64,000 nt of DNA from Myxocyprinus asiaticus (lineage: Eukaryota; Chordata; Actinopteri; Cypriniformes; Catostomidae). The notes under the pieces were generated by a model. It ran no database searches. It was not told where the DNA came from and was given only the letters and a program-made list of their open reading frames with translations. The stretch is from the NCBI RefSeq assembly GCF_019703515.2, contig NC_059351.1, positions 17,200,001-17,264,000 of the forward strand. The letters are read 5' to 3'. Within the stretch, counting starts at the first letter, position 1, and the number at the start of each line of letters is the position of its first letter. This document shows, piece after piece, positions 33,380 through 44,776 of this stretch. The position numbers and the translations under genes are program-made.

Positions 33380-34049
33380 AAAAACAATATACTAAGTATA
33401 AAATGAGCTCTGAATAATCACAAAATGACAATAACTGCAAGTTACAACAAATACAATAACAGCAGCATAAATATAAATAAAATCTGCAAACAGTAAAGCT
33501 ATGAGCAGTACATATTCATTTGCATAATTCATTCATATCACAAAGCATTACTGGGAGTGCGGCTTGCTGAATAATGCTCACACCTGATAAAAATGCAGAA
33601 ATAAGTCATGAAAAATATTACTTTGTGTTTTTTTTTTTTTGAGTCTTTGAGGCTTACTTTGTTTAAAGGGTAGCAGAAACAGTGCTTGTCAAAGCATAGG
33701 GCTTTTCACTTTTTATCAAGAATAATCTGAGGAAGGAATTAATACACTGCAGATATAAAGACAAACTCACATAGCGTGAAAATATGTGCAATTAATCTGC
33801 AAAATATCTGCAAAGTTCTACACTTTAAGAGGTATGTTTATTTTATTTTTTACATATGTTTATATTTATATATGTACATATTCTGGCCAACTTTGTTTTC
33901 ATTGATTTTTAAATAAACATTTACACATAGTTACATGAGTAATTGACATGAAATTTTAAGCATTGTCATCAGTGTCTTGCTGTGTGACACTTTCTTCATC
34001 TAACTATTTTAAACAACATTTTATGATCTTGTATAGTTATATACATATA
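33380..34049. other. Non-coding interior of the hAT-like element
   Basis: AT-rich, without recognisable transposase. Confidence 0.5.
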
Positions 34050-34199
34050 CACTGGTGGCCAAATGTTTGGAAAAATTTACAGATTTTGCTCTTATGGAAA
34101 GAAATTGGTACTTTTATTCACCAAAGTGGCATTCAACTGATCACAATGTATAGTCAGAACATTAATAACATGAACAATTACTATTACAGTTTGAAACAA

Positions 34200-34460
34200 A
34201 ATTTCAGAACCTCTTAAACTACTTCAAAGAGTTCTCATCAAAAGTTCCTCTATGTGCAGCAATGACAGCTTTGCAGATCCTTAGCATTCTAGCTGTCAGT
34301 CTGTCCAGATACTCAGGTGACATTTCACCCCACGCTTCCTGAAGCACTTGCCATAGATGCGGCTGTCTTGTCGGGCACTTCTCATGCACCATACAGTCTA
34401 GCTAATCCCACAAAAGCTCAATGGGGTCAAGATCCATAACACTCTTTTCCAATTACATGT
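34200..34460 (-). pseudogene. Tc1-like transposase C-terminal remnant
   Basis: The minus strand reads through GAACTTTTGATGAGAACTC and up to ATCTTGACCCCATTGAGC, the DNA for the DLDPIELLWD-type Glu motif and the C-terminal helix region. It is homologous to 10170-10381. An in-frame stop replaces part of the LLWDQLD segment (CTAGCTAATCCC on the plus strand side). Confidence 0.7.
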
Positions 34461-34530
34461 TGTCTAATGTCTGTGTTTCTTTGCCCACTCTAACCTTTTC
34501 TTTTTATTTTTCTGTTTCAAAAGTGGCTTT

Positions 34531-36233
34531 CCCTATCTGTCACTCACTCGACGTTGTGTCGATGTAGTGACACTAGGGGTCACTCTTGGGAGCCCGAGAC
34601 ACCTCTGGTCTTTGATAAAAGGCCAATGAAAATTGGCGAGTGGTATTTGCATGCCACTCCCCGGACATACGGGTATAAAAGGAGCTGGTATGCAACCACA
34701 CATTCAGATTTTCTCTTCGAAGCTGAACGGTCATGCTCACTGAGCTGAATACTACTGTTCATTCACCTCTGCTGGATCTGACGGCGCATTTCAGCGGCTT
34801 CTCCCCCCTCTGCACTGGTGCACTGCAGAGAATGCCCCTGGGCGCTTTGGCAGAAATAAAAGAGTATATTTCTCTAAAAGAGTATATTTCTCTAAAAGAG
34901 CGGCACACATGGAACTTCTTTTTTTAAAACGCGTCTTTCTAAAGTGTGTTATTCCTGGTTGCGCTCGTTGTCTCTCGCCTTCTGACGGTCACGATCACTG
35001 TCTTTCGTGTCTGGGCACTGCTCACGTGGAGACAGCGTTCGTGGATGGTCATGTTCTCATTGCGAGGATATGTCCATGGCAACGTTGTGGTCGCGGCTCG
35101 CCTTCGTAAGAAAGCAACCCACCCCAGAGGCTCCCCGCCTCGGTCCTTTTACCCAAGGGTATGAGGCACTGGGGGCAATTTGGGGACCCCAATGGGACCG
35201 CCTCCACCGGGTATCCCCCCGCGGACCTCCCATTCCCCAGCACGCTCGTCTGCCCCGATCAGGCTTCCGGATGAGTCCACTGGCTTGTCTCACGGCGAGT
35301 TCGACCTCTTATTCAGAGCCCGCGAAAGTGATGAGCTCTCGAGCGCAGCATCAGAGAGTGGGCTTGTCCAGTCGGAAGCCTCAGCTGGGCTTCTCCCTTC
35401 GGGGATGATTGCCCAGTCACAGGCTGATGCGGAGATGATGACATGCTTTCCCGCTCAAAGCCACGCCCTGCCCCCGTTCCTTTCTTCCCGGAAGTGCATG
35501 AATATCTGACAAGGTCGCAGGAGGCACATTTGACTGCCCGGTCCCGATCTTTTCAGCTTCCCCGCCCTCACTACCCTCGATGGTGGGGCGGCCAAGGGCT
35601 ATTCGGCATTCCCCCAGTGGATAAAGGTGCTCGTGGTGCACCTATGCCCACAGAGCGCCGTCACCTGGCACAGGTGCCTAAAGCCCCTGTCCAAGGCCTG
35701 TAGGTTTACGTCGCCTCTGACGGCCAAGGCCTACGGTGCCGCTGGACAAGCTGCCTCCGCCCTGCACGCCATGGCTCTCCTGCGAGTCTGCCAAGGCGCT
35801 AAAGGAACTGCACGAGGGTAGTTCGCCCCGGGATTGATGCAGGAACTGCATTCGGCGACCGACCTCGCTCTCCAAGTGACGGAGGACATGGCGCGGCCTC
35901 TCGGGCGGACGATGGCTACACTAGTGGTCCAGGAGCACATCCTTTGGCTCAACCTGGTCGAGATGGGCGAGGCCGACAAGACACGATTCCTTGCTGCCCC
36001 CATTTCCCAGGCGGGCCTATTTGGCAACACCGTCGAGGACTTTGCCCAGCAGTTTCTATGGTGGAGCAGTAGATGGATGCTAGCCGGCATATCCTGCCCC
36101 GGCGTGGCTCAAGATCCCACACCCTGTCTACTCATCGCCAAGGGCGTCCCCCTGCGGTGACTGCACCGGCTCCGCCGCAGCCCGCCCCTTTGGCCCGGCT
36201 CCGGGGTGGAGCCCACCGCAGGAAGCAGATGCC
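34531..36233 (+). mobile_element. DIRS-like non-autonomous copy (C) inside the Tc1-like relic
   Basis: It begins CCCTATCTGTCACTCACTCG, followed by the shared terminal block (CGATGTAGTGACACTAGGGG, then a TATA-like GGGTATAAAAGGAGC at about 34671). A plus-strand gag runs to AGGAAGCAGATGCC, where it stops abruptly against a T-run. The 3-prime half of the element, including the second terminal repeat, is absent. Confidence 0.82.
34733..36233 (+). pseudogene. DIRS gag-like gene of copy C
   Basis: Pieces in order: TVHSPLLDLTAHFSGFSPLC (34750), the CLSCLG..H cluster (35000), a Pro/Ser-rich linker, then ALQRMPLG-type and DLALQVTEDMARPLGRTMAT with HILWLNLVEMGEADKTRFLA (35850-35995) and AGLFGNTVEDFAQQFL. 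Several frame changes. It ends without a stop at the truncation. Confidence 0.75.
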
Positions 36234-36938
36234 TTTTTAATTTTTTTTTTTTTTTTGAAATTTTTGACCTAATATTGACCTTAAGACATGTCAGTCTATT
36301 GCATACTATGGCAACACAAAAACAAACACAAAGACAATGTTAAGCTTCATTTAACATCCAAATAGCTTTCAACTATGTTTGATATAATGGCAAGTGATTT
36401 TCTAGTACCAAATTAGCAATTTAGCATGATTACTCAAGGATAAGTTGTTGGAGTGATGGATGCTGGAAATGGGGCCTGTCTAGATTTGATCAAAAATGAC
36501 TTTTTTTCAAATAGTGATGGTGCTGTTTTTTACATCAGTAATGTCCTGACTATACTTTGTGATCAGTTGAATGCCACTTTGCTGAATTGAAGTACCAATG
36601 TCCTTCCAAAACAGCAAAATCTGCACAATATTCCAAACTTTTGACTGCCAGTATATAATATATTATTATTATACTTGTTGTTTCCACAACCTCATATTAA
36701 CTAAGACAATAGTTTATCTGCACTTCTAGAAAAAAAGTTGAAAGGTGATTAAGATCTTTAAAAACTCTGAAGAAATGCTGACTTGTCACAGCACCTAAAA
36801 TACACACATTCCCTTGTACTTTCATGTACATTTTAACCTAACATCTGTATGTTGAGAAAAAAAGTTTTCAGACATGTTATTTGTCTCAGCTATAAAGTGT
36901 TTATTTTTAGTGCTTTCTCTAAAAAATCCACTCATCAC

Positions 36939-37056
36939 TGTGATCCCTTTCTCTTTTATGAAGGATGAAGCGGGGGGCCAGGTGAATAGTCCACATAATT
37001 CTTTATTTTGCACACTTTTCGGTCTACACACAAAAACAGTTCAGTTTTCAGCAATA

Positions 37057-37094
<38 letters not shown>

Positions 37095-37285
37095 CTCCAT
37101 GCGTCTATCTCTCTCTCTCCCCTCCGGCAGTCTGGACTGCCCTTTCATCCCTCTCCAGCTCTCACTGCAACACAGAACAGCTGTTAGAGATAATTTCCCA
37201 CAGATGTTAAACCTTACCACTCTTCCTATCTCAGCCACGATCTCTACAGACGTCGCTCGGCCACGCCCCCATAACCGCAATCACA
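36939..37285 (-). repeat. Candidate solo LTR within the hAT-like element
   Basis: The block begins TGTGAT and ends ATCACA. On the minus strand it carries AATAAA (about 37000) after a CA tract (37062-37092) and a GC-rich 5-prime part. No clean target duplication, so the ends are uncertain. Confidence 0.42.
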
Positions 37286-37528
37286 TTTACAGTGGTTTTA
37301 TATGTTTTAAAGTTATGTAAAAAATTGCACTGGGCCTGTCGTCATGACAAGCAGTCAATAGAATGTTTTTTTTTTTTTTTTTTTCAACACAAAAATTTGA
37401 AATTAAGCTGGAAAATGAAATCAATGAGCGTGTGAGCGTGTTATGATGTGGTGTGTTGCAAGCTGGGTTTGGTGGGCTGGTCTGGTCCAGAAAGTCCAGG
37501 GCCACTTTTTAGTCCCAGTACGCCCCTG

Positions 37529-38685
37529 ATCGTAAACCTAAGTAGATCGTAGAATCCATCTTACAATTCATCTTAGTTATGTGGCCCATTTCCTAAAAGC
37601 ATCGTAACAAAAGTAGTACTTGAAAATGCTTGTAGATTTACGAGTGCTCTGGAGTACTCGTACAGCGCAAAGAGCATCGTAAGCACATCGACTTATGCAG
37701 ACACCTGCAGGACAAATGTGAAATTACACCTGATACAATTTAAATTCCTATAGCTACACTTTATGCTATAAGTTTAATATCTGGTTACCTATGTTTTATT
37801 TTACAACTGTATTTTAACAGACAAGTTTAATAATAATAATAATAATAATAAAATGATGATGATAATAATAATAATAACAAAATGTATAAAATAGATTGTC
37901 TATATAAATGGATGAATATATTAATTAGTAAACAAATAAAGTTATTTGTGTGGACTAGTTGGTAACAGCAATGTGGTGGCATGATTGATGCAGACAGCTG
38001 TATAAATTAAAATCAGAGAGAGAAGAAAAAAGTCAATAACTACATATAAATCGTCAGTATATATTGGCTCATCATCCTTGTCTCCGCTTCCTATCTGACA
38101 CCCAAAGGCGCTCTCGCCAGCACTACAAGTTGTGTCGCACCGCACATGCAGCATTGCTGTCACCGTTATCAATTTTGGGAGTAAAGAGCAAGCGCATCTT
38201 CTAAACGTCTCCTTATTTTGTGGTGCGTGATAAAACGGTAAACCTCATAATATTCAATTAATGCTTGTAATTAGCAGGCTCATATAAAGGGCCTCCGCTG
38301 TCTTCACTAATCCTGGAAGCTTTCATATTGAGAGAAATTTGTGAAAACGAAATATTACACATGCACACCTAATTATGGAAGCAGATTGTGTAAAAGAAAT
38401 AGATCGTTATGCACAAAATTATTGTAAAAAAATATATGCAAATATGTTGTTAATTATGTCGACTATTTAAGAAAATAATTTTAAACAAACATTAGCATGA
38501 CTGTAAAGTTACTCACAAATAACATGAAGTTACAATGACGAGCATCACGATGCGGTCACATTTCAGCACTGTCACAAGGACAGCGACTTTCTTAAGTAGT
38601 ACTTAAAATGTGTCCTCGCTTGTTTATGTTAAGTGCAAAAATGCTCTTAACTGCTAGGATCAATCGTTATTGGGAAACGAGGCCC
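37529..38685. repeat. Right part of the outer (Harbinger-like) element
   Basis: AT-rich, with AAT repeats near 37830-37880. The inverted terminal motif closes it at 38669-38685. No transposase. Confidence 0.55.
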
Positions 38686-39339
38686 TAGTCTCATAGTGAA
38701 AACTTGACTCCATATACATTTTTGCAAATGTCTCGGTTTCTTGCATAAACTTGGTTTCCTGAAAGAAGGGAACGAGATGCTGCGTCAAAACGCTGACGCT
38801 GTGGGAAACTCCTCCCAGGAGGCCGTATCTTGAAACCCTATACCATCACACCAATTTGATTGGCTGGTGATGCTTGGCGCTCCACTCATGCTCACGTACT
38901 GTGTGTATATACAGTAAGGCAGTGCCAGTGACATCCCCAGAATCCCCAAGGTTACACGAGTAACCATTCCTTTCAAGAATGGAACTCAATGCTGCGTCAG
39001 AACGCTGACGCTGTGGGAACTGAATATCATAACACCGCACTATTGACCAACACTGTCTGCTAGCCAATAGGGTAGCGAAAATCATTGCAGAAACTCAACT
39101 TCATAAAGAAATAGATAGTGAGTGGGAACCCAGACCCAATGATTGCACTGCAGTGGATAACATGGGGAGCAGGGCAAATGGCATACACTAGGCTACATAT
39201 AATGACACCAGCACCACGGTACTGGACATTACCTGCTTTCATCTCCTAGACAGTAAATACTCCAACCTAACAAAAAATTCAACTAGCCAGTGTAGTCCAG
39301 TGTGCAGAAAAGACCTGAGAAGAAAGGTAAGGAACTTGC

Positions 39340-40364
39340 AGGTTATAAAACCTAGCAAAGGTGTTATGAGAAACTCAACCTGCAGTCATACAGATGTCCT
39401 GTAAGGACACGCCCTTTGCCAGTACCCAGGAGGAGCCATACTCCTGGTAGAATGAGCCCTCACACCCATGGGACACTGTACACCTTGTGAATCATAAGCG
39501 AGGACAATGGCTTCAATGACCCAATGTGTTAAGCTCTGTTTGGAAATGGCTGAACCCTTGTAGCAGTTTCCAAAACAGACAAACAACTGTTCAGACCCCC
39601 TGAATTGTATGGTCAGCATATATACTTAGAGCCCTTATCAGGCAAAGCATGTGCAATCTCATAGCCTCGTCCTACTCAAACGGAGGAGGAGAGAATGACT
39701 GCAGAGTGATTACATGCACTTTAAAAGGGGTTGTTAGCACCTTGGGCACATACCCCTTTCTGGGCTTGAGAATGGCCTTCAAAAGGCCCGGTCCAAACTC
39801 TAGACACAAGCTATTAACTGACAAGGTCTCAAGTTCCCCTGTGCATTTGACCGGTTCAAAGGCAAGGAGCAGCACAGTCTTTAGTAAGAGTATGCGTAAG
39901 CTTACTTGTTCCAATGGCTCAAACGGGGAACCTGTAAGGGCTTTCAGTAAGTCCAAGACCGGGACAGTAGCGAGTCGATAGGGTCTCAACCATCTCGCCC
40001 CCCGCAAAAATTTACTGACCAAAGGATGTTTGCCTATAGAGAAACCATCACAGGGATCATGCAATGCCGCTATAGCAGCTGCATACACTTTGAGCATTGA
40101 TGGTGTAAGCCCTGCATACAAATGCTCTTTCATAAAGCAGAGTATCATCTGTATCAAGCAATGCTGTGGGTCCTCACCCTTGGAGGAACTCCAGCAAGCA
40201 AAGCTCTGCCACTTTAAGGCATACAGCCACCTCCTTGAGGGGGCCCTGGCCTGTAAGATGGTGTGCAATACCTGCTGCAACAATCCAGTTGTGGCAGATG
40301 AGCTCCACTCAGGGGCCAGACATAAAGCCTCCACAGGTCTGGACAGGGATGCCAGATCATGCAC
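39340..40364 (-). pseudogene. DIRS tyrosine recombinase of copy G
   Basis: The frame 40364-39672 gives the N-terminal core-binding domain (LQARAPSRRWLYALKWQSF, then GFSIGKHPLVSKFLRGARWL) up to the catalytic domain start (LLLKTVLLLAFEPVKCTGEL). After a frameshift, 39619-39386 gives GVRAHSTRSMA with the candidate Arg. Downstream a TGA replaces the conserved Trp before SHNTFARFYNLQV, where the candidate Tyr survives. It is one frameshift and one stop away from continuity; I only note the breaks. Confidence 0.8.
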
Positions 40365-40399
40365 TGACTCTGCGAGAGCAGATCCTTTCTCAGAGGAAT

Positions 40400-41405
40400 C
40401 TCACAAGGTTGAGCATCCAGCAGCTCCATCTGCTCTGGGAACCAGTGGCAGTTGGGCCATTTGGGTGAAACTAGCGACACCATTTTCATCCTGCGCAATA
40501 CCTAGTGTAGCAGGTGAGCTGGCCATTTGTGGGCTACAGCATCTAAGCCCAGTGGAGCCCATGTAATGGAGTACCAAAGGAATCAATGTCAATGAGTGGT
40601 TTCTGGGGAGGCAAACAGGTCCACCTGGGCCTTCCCAAATACCTCTAAAATATTCTGTACTACCTGAGGATGGAGTCTCCATTCCCCCGGCCTGACACAT
40701 TGATGTGAAAGCAAATCTGCCACACTGTTCAGGTGGCCCGGGAAGTGCACTGCACAAATAGATAGGATACATACCTTGCTCCAGAGGAAAATCTGGCACG
40801 TCAACATCAGCATTGGGCATGACCATACTCCCCCTTGGCGATTGAGTCCCAGCAGCTCCAAGTGTGCTAGTAACTGATCTCTGTGCTTGCACACTAAGTC
40901 CCGCATTGAGCCATAAGCAACCTATTGTCAAGGTAGTTCAGTATATGCACACCTCCCAGCCTCAGCGGAGCGAGCACCACGTCTACACATTTCATAAAAG
41001 TGCGAGGAGACAGGGACAGCCCGAAGGGTTGCCCTCGAAGGCAAACCTGAGGAACGGCCTGTGAAGAGGAACAATTTGCAAGTGAAAGTAGGCATCTTTC
41101 TGGTCTACTGACACAAACCAGTCCAAGGGACAGATCTGAGACATGAGGTATGCATGATAGGGAAGCTAACCCTTACTTCCTGAGTGTCTGATTCAAAGGT
41201 CTCAAATCCAGAATTGGTCCTTCTTGGGGACAAAAAAATACAGGCTGTAAAAGCCTTTCCATTCGTCACCTACAGACATGATCTCCACTGCACCTTCGGC
41301 AAGAAGGAATTGTATCTCTGAATGTAAGATTGCCATGTCCTGCACCAGCACGGTGGAGGTGTAAACACCATTGAATTGCAGCGGCCACCTTCCAAACTGG
41401 AGCAC
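40400..41405 (-). pseudogene. DIRS RT and RNase H of copy G, deleted
   Basis: RT N-terminal region at 41405-41202 (GRWPLQFNGVYTSTV, then GFYSLYFFVPKKD). The palm is degraded. CAVHFPGHLNSVADLLSHQC at about 40735 is the end of RNase H, and QVDLFASPETTH is its linker to the recombinase. The RNase H middle (WHINCLE, DNTA) is deleted. Confidence 0.72.
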
Positions 41406-41840
41406 ATAACTGTTCTGGACTGTGCTCGGTACCCATCTGGAAACTCCTGGAAGCCTGTGCCATGTGTGTAGATAGTAGGCCAGTGGACAGAGAGGTTGGT
41501 CCTAACCCACTGTTATTTGGTTCCTTTCCCACCCTGTGGAATGGACAGAAGTGATTGAATTTATGACCCGAGCAGACACAACTGGGTTTGCAGGCTCTAA
41601 TAAAGGGGATAAGCACTTTAAATCCTGGCAACCTTCTGCAGAGAGAGCATAGAGTACCCCACACTGCTTGTACTGAAGCATCAGGAGCGTGGCCTCTGCT
41701 TAACCGGACCCTTGCTGAGGACATGGAAGGACCACCTTCCATCTAGTTGCCGGGCCCTGGACCAGACCACTCTCCAGCGGTTCCCTATCCGCGTTACAAG
41801 AAGGAATGGGATTTGGCGTCCTGAGCTTGGCTGGATGCTG

Positions 41841-42068
41841 TCATGATGAAAAGTGTGAGCGGACCGACTGGTCCATACTACCACCTTGCTTAGGTAAGAT
41901 GTACTTGTAAGCCATCGATCTTTTCTTAGCTGCTTGAAATCTTTTGGTGAATGCTTCGATTGCATCCCCAAAGAAACCTTGTTGATACACCGGGGTGTCT
42001 AACAAGACAGCTTTCTCCTTATCGCTCAGCTCTGACAGATTGAGCCAAATGTGGCATTCAGCCAACAC
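41841..42068 (-). pseudogene. DIRS gag C-terminal part of copy G
   Basis: HIWLNLSELSDKEKAVLLDT, then GFFGDAIEAFTKRFQAAKKR. It aligns with WLNLVEM.EAD..RFL and GLF.DT.EDFAQQF of the other DIRS gags. Confidence 0.75.
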
Positions 42069-42639
42069 CTTGGTCCCTATTTTAAGAGAGATAGCGTTAA
42101 GCGCAGTGCTATGCCATAAGTCATTAGCGCAAAGTCAGTCGGCATGGCCATGAAATTTTGGTATTTTCATGTAATCATGTGCTTAGTATTGGAGCAAGTA
42201 GGTTTGGCAAAATCACATGCACAATGCGCAAATGAGCTGGATTAAGTGCAATTTAATATTTAGGTTTTCTCAGGTTATTATTCCACCGTCTGCATCCTAT
42301 TATATATATAATTACAGAGAATTAAAGTATTGTAAGGGGGAAGTCACCCACTGGTCCAAGGACGGTATCCAATGGCGTGGCTGAAGGTCTCCTGCGTGTT
42401 CTGTCTTATCGTGCACGACATTAAATAATACTTTGATTTTTTGATTTGAGTTCTATGTTTTATTAATCTTATCATTAATTATTTTCTTTATTTCATCTGA
42501 CTCCAATTATGAAAAACCTCGTTGATGTATCTATGCTCTGAATTTGAGTAATTCTCTCTTCTAGACTACATTTGTTATTTCAATGTTATTTGGGTCCTGT
42601 GCCAGCCGGACACAGGTCCTTTAACTACAAATTCATCAG

Positions 42640-43075
42640 TTTCAGATATTAGTAAGTTTTAGACTAAGTCCTTATAGGTTCTCAGCTTTATCCGTTTAGT
42701 CTTATTTGGCTAAGTTCTATAATAGATTCTCAGTTTACCGGTTAGCCCCAGTCAATTAAGTTCTGTTTTACAGATTCTCGATCCTACTTTGAGTATTCCC
42801 ATTTAATTCTACTTGGCTAAGATCTATTATAGATTCTCGGTTTACCGTTTAGCCCCAGTCAATTAAGTCCTGTTTTACAGATTCTCGGTCCTACCTTTAG
42901 TATTCCCATTTAATTCTACTTGGCTAAGATCTATTATAGATTCTCGGTTTACCGTTTAGCCCCAGTCAATTAAGTCCTGTTTTACAGATTCTCGGTCCTA
43001 CCTTTAGTATTCCCATTTAATTCTACTTGGCTAAGATCTATTATAGATTCTCGGTTTACCGTTTAGCCTTTTACA
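42640..43075. repeat. 107-bp minisatellite, about four copies, inside the solo LTR
   Basis: The word GATCTATTATAGATTCTCGG recurs at 42821, 42928 and 43035, exactly 107 bp apart. A diverged first copy lies at about 42714. Later copies are nearly identical to each other. Confidence 0.9.
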
Positions 43076-43354
43076 TACTTAACTAATGGGTTACTTCTGA
43101 AGTAGCTTAATTAAGCCAACTCTGACCATAGATTTGTAGTTAACAAGAAATATACTAGAAAACAGTCCTTCAGAATGAATCATAATAACAATTTATTTAC
43201 CAGGTAATAGTAATACATTCAAACAATCCAATTAAAATAATAAATCAAACTCAAAGCTCTCAGTGAACCAAGCATAATAATATAATTAAAGTTGTATTCC
43301 ATTCAAACATTTACCAAACATAAGAAATACAAATTGCAATTACCTGGTAGTGAA

Positions 43355-43490
43355 AAAACTACATGCAAACGACGAAGCATGGGAGATCTGAATTACAGAT
43401 TCTCTCAAACATTTATCAATAATAAGAAATACCTGGTAGAGAAAAAAACTACATGCAAACGACGAAGCATGGGAGATCTGATTTACAGAT
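43355..43490. repeat. 90-bp direct duplication inside the solo LTR
   Basis: ACATGCAAACGACGAAGCAT occurs at 43361 and 43451, with near-identical surroundings. Confidence 0.85.
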
Positions 43491-44069
43491 TCCCCGAGCT
43501 TCTCTGCCATCCTTCCTTAAGTACCAAACGATTCCATTGTTATTTCAGATGTGTGTGTTTGATGTTATTTAGGATTTAGTTAACAATTTAGGGAGTTGTA
43601 GTCAACCTTTGATTGAGTAGGTTGTTTGATGTTTTCAAAGAATACACCTAATCTGCATACAGCATCTGGTCTCTGTGTGAGACTTGGGAGGGGCATGCCC
43701 CGGATAGAATACTGTATTTTATTAAGTTCTTAAATCTTACTTGTGATTTGACTTTGCTGAAAGGGAATGAGACAGTTTTACTAGTTACACTGAGACCTCT
43801 TGAATGATACCAAACATGTATGATCAGAAAACCTTTTACATTATAGAACAGGATAAGTCATAACTTAGTTTTTAGTGTCCTTAAAGTGACCTAAGGTGAG
43901 AGAGAGAGAGCAGATGTGAATGTGATTTGCGTTTTATGGTCCCCAATCAGTGGGGTGTGTTTTCTCAGGTGGAGATGCTCCTCTGTGTGAGAGTTTTATG
44001 ACGTTGGTTCTCGCAGAGTTCTTTGACTTTCCCGGAAGTGATGCAGATAACTTTTCTGACAGTCTTACA

Positions 44070-44551
44070 GTATTATTAATAATTTTTATCTACTGACACA
44101 CAAATCATGGTTAGTATTAACAGTGATTGTATTGGGACACACATAACTTCTACCTTTCGATTTTGATAAATTAAATAAATTTATTGAAACACGATAAAAA
44201 TAAGTGTTCTCTTTACATATTAAAAATATGATATATTTGGAGTCACACCATGCATATCAAATAAATGCTAATGAAATTTCCATTCCCATCTTGCCGATGC
44301 TTAGTGCCACTTCAGAATAGCATCATGATTCACAGACCCCCATTGCTGCTGATCTCCACCATTCAGTCACCCGTCTACATGCACATTTCAGCTCATTATT
44401 CAACCACACAGGTAGGGGAGCTTGGCTTTTTGAGATAGCACAGAGCCCAGAAATCACACCCAGCAATACAACAACAGCAGGATCTCAGGAGGCCAGACTG
44501 GGAGGGTTGCTGAAGCGATGATATGGCTGCCACTTCACAGAGTGTTCTGTT
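44070..44551. other. Intron 3 sequence between LTR and DIRS copy D
   Basis: AT-rich, then mixed sequence. Nothing recognised. Confidence 0.5.
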
Positions 44552-44776
44552 CCCTGTCTGTCACTCACTCGACATTGTGTCGATGTAGTGACACTAGGGG
44601 TCACTCTTAGGAGCCCGAGACACCTCTGGTCTTTGATAAAAGGCCAATGAAAATTGGCGAGTGGTACTTGCATGCCACTCCCCCGGACATACGGGTATAA
44701 AAGGAGCTGGTATGCAATCACTCATTCAGATTTTCTCTTCGGAGCCGAATGGTCATGCTCACTGAGCTGAATTCCC

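Larger units (their letters stand above)
34050..36652 (-). mobile_element. Tc1-like relic inserted in the hAT-like element
   Basis: The left end CACTGGTGGCCAAATGTTTG and the inverted right end (CCAAACTTTTGACTGCCAG) are next to TA. Same family as 8935-10550, opposite orientation. The minus-strand transposase C-terminus is at about 34200-34440 (NPIE-type region). The catalytic core is missing and a DIRS copy occupies 34531-36233. Confidence 0.82.
33063..37528. mobile_element. hAT-like non-autonomous element inserted in the outer transposon
   Basis: The ends CAGGGGTTGACTGG and the inverse of CCAGTACGCCCCTG (37515-37528 region) are inverted. They are flanked by 8-bp near-duplicates, ATCGCAAG (33055-33062) and ATCGTAAA (37529-37536), matching at six positions. 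Eight-bp duplications and CAGGGG termini are hAT traits. It is enlarged by later insertions at 34050-36652 and 36939-37285. Confidence 0.62.
33035..38685. mobile_element. Outer DNA transposon of a nested cluster (Harbinger-like ends)
   Basis: The left end GGGCCTCGTTTCCCAA and its inverse at 38669-38685 are terminal inverted repeats. Only about 28 bp of the left side precede the next insertion (33063). The body resumes at 37529. A related terminal word, GGCCCATTTCCTAAAAGCAT, recurs at 37582. The body (about 1.2 kb) has no recognisable transposase. Family assignment to PIF/Harbinger is tentative; the target duplication is not clear. Confidence 0.6.
38757..42125 (-). mobile_element. DIRS-like element of a second family (copy G), 5-prime truncated
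   Basis: The 3-prime terminus (38757-38930) carries AACGAGATGCTGCGTCAAAA, and an internal complementary region follows at about 38950-39025. The minus strand then gives recombinase, RNase H, RT and the end of gag. No second terminal repeat is seen near 42125. Divergence from copies B to E shows it is a separate family. Confidence 0.82.
42331..44069 (-). repeat. Long solo LTR (endogenous-retrovirus type) with internal tandem repeats
   Basis: The 1739-bp block starts TGTAAG and ends CTTACA, with a 4-bp duplication GTAT (42327-42330 and 44070-44073). On the minus strand AATAAA occurs about 130 bp before the 3-prime terminus (near 42455), the right place for the end of R. The LTR is very long, and U3 would contain a 107-bp tandem repeat. 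No retroviral genes flank it. Four-bp duplications are typical of several retrovirus groups; the group is not assigned. Confidence 0.68.

Noticed and set aside
42640..43075. Regular 107-bp repeats as a CRISPR array
   Set aside because: Head-to-tail minisatellite without spacers, in a vertebrate LTR.
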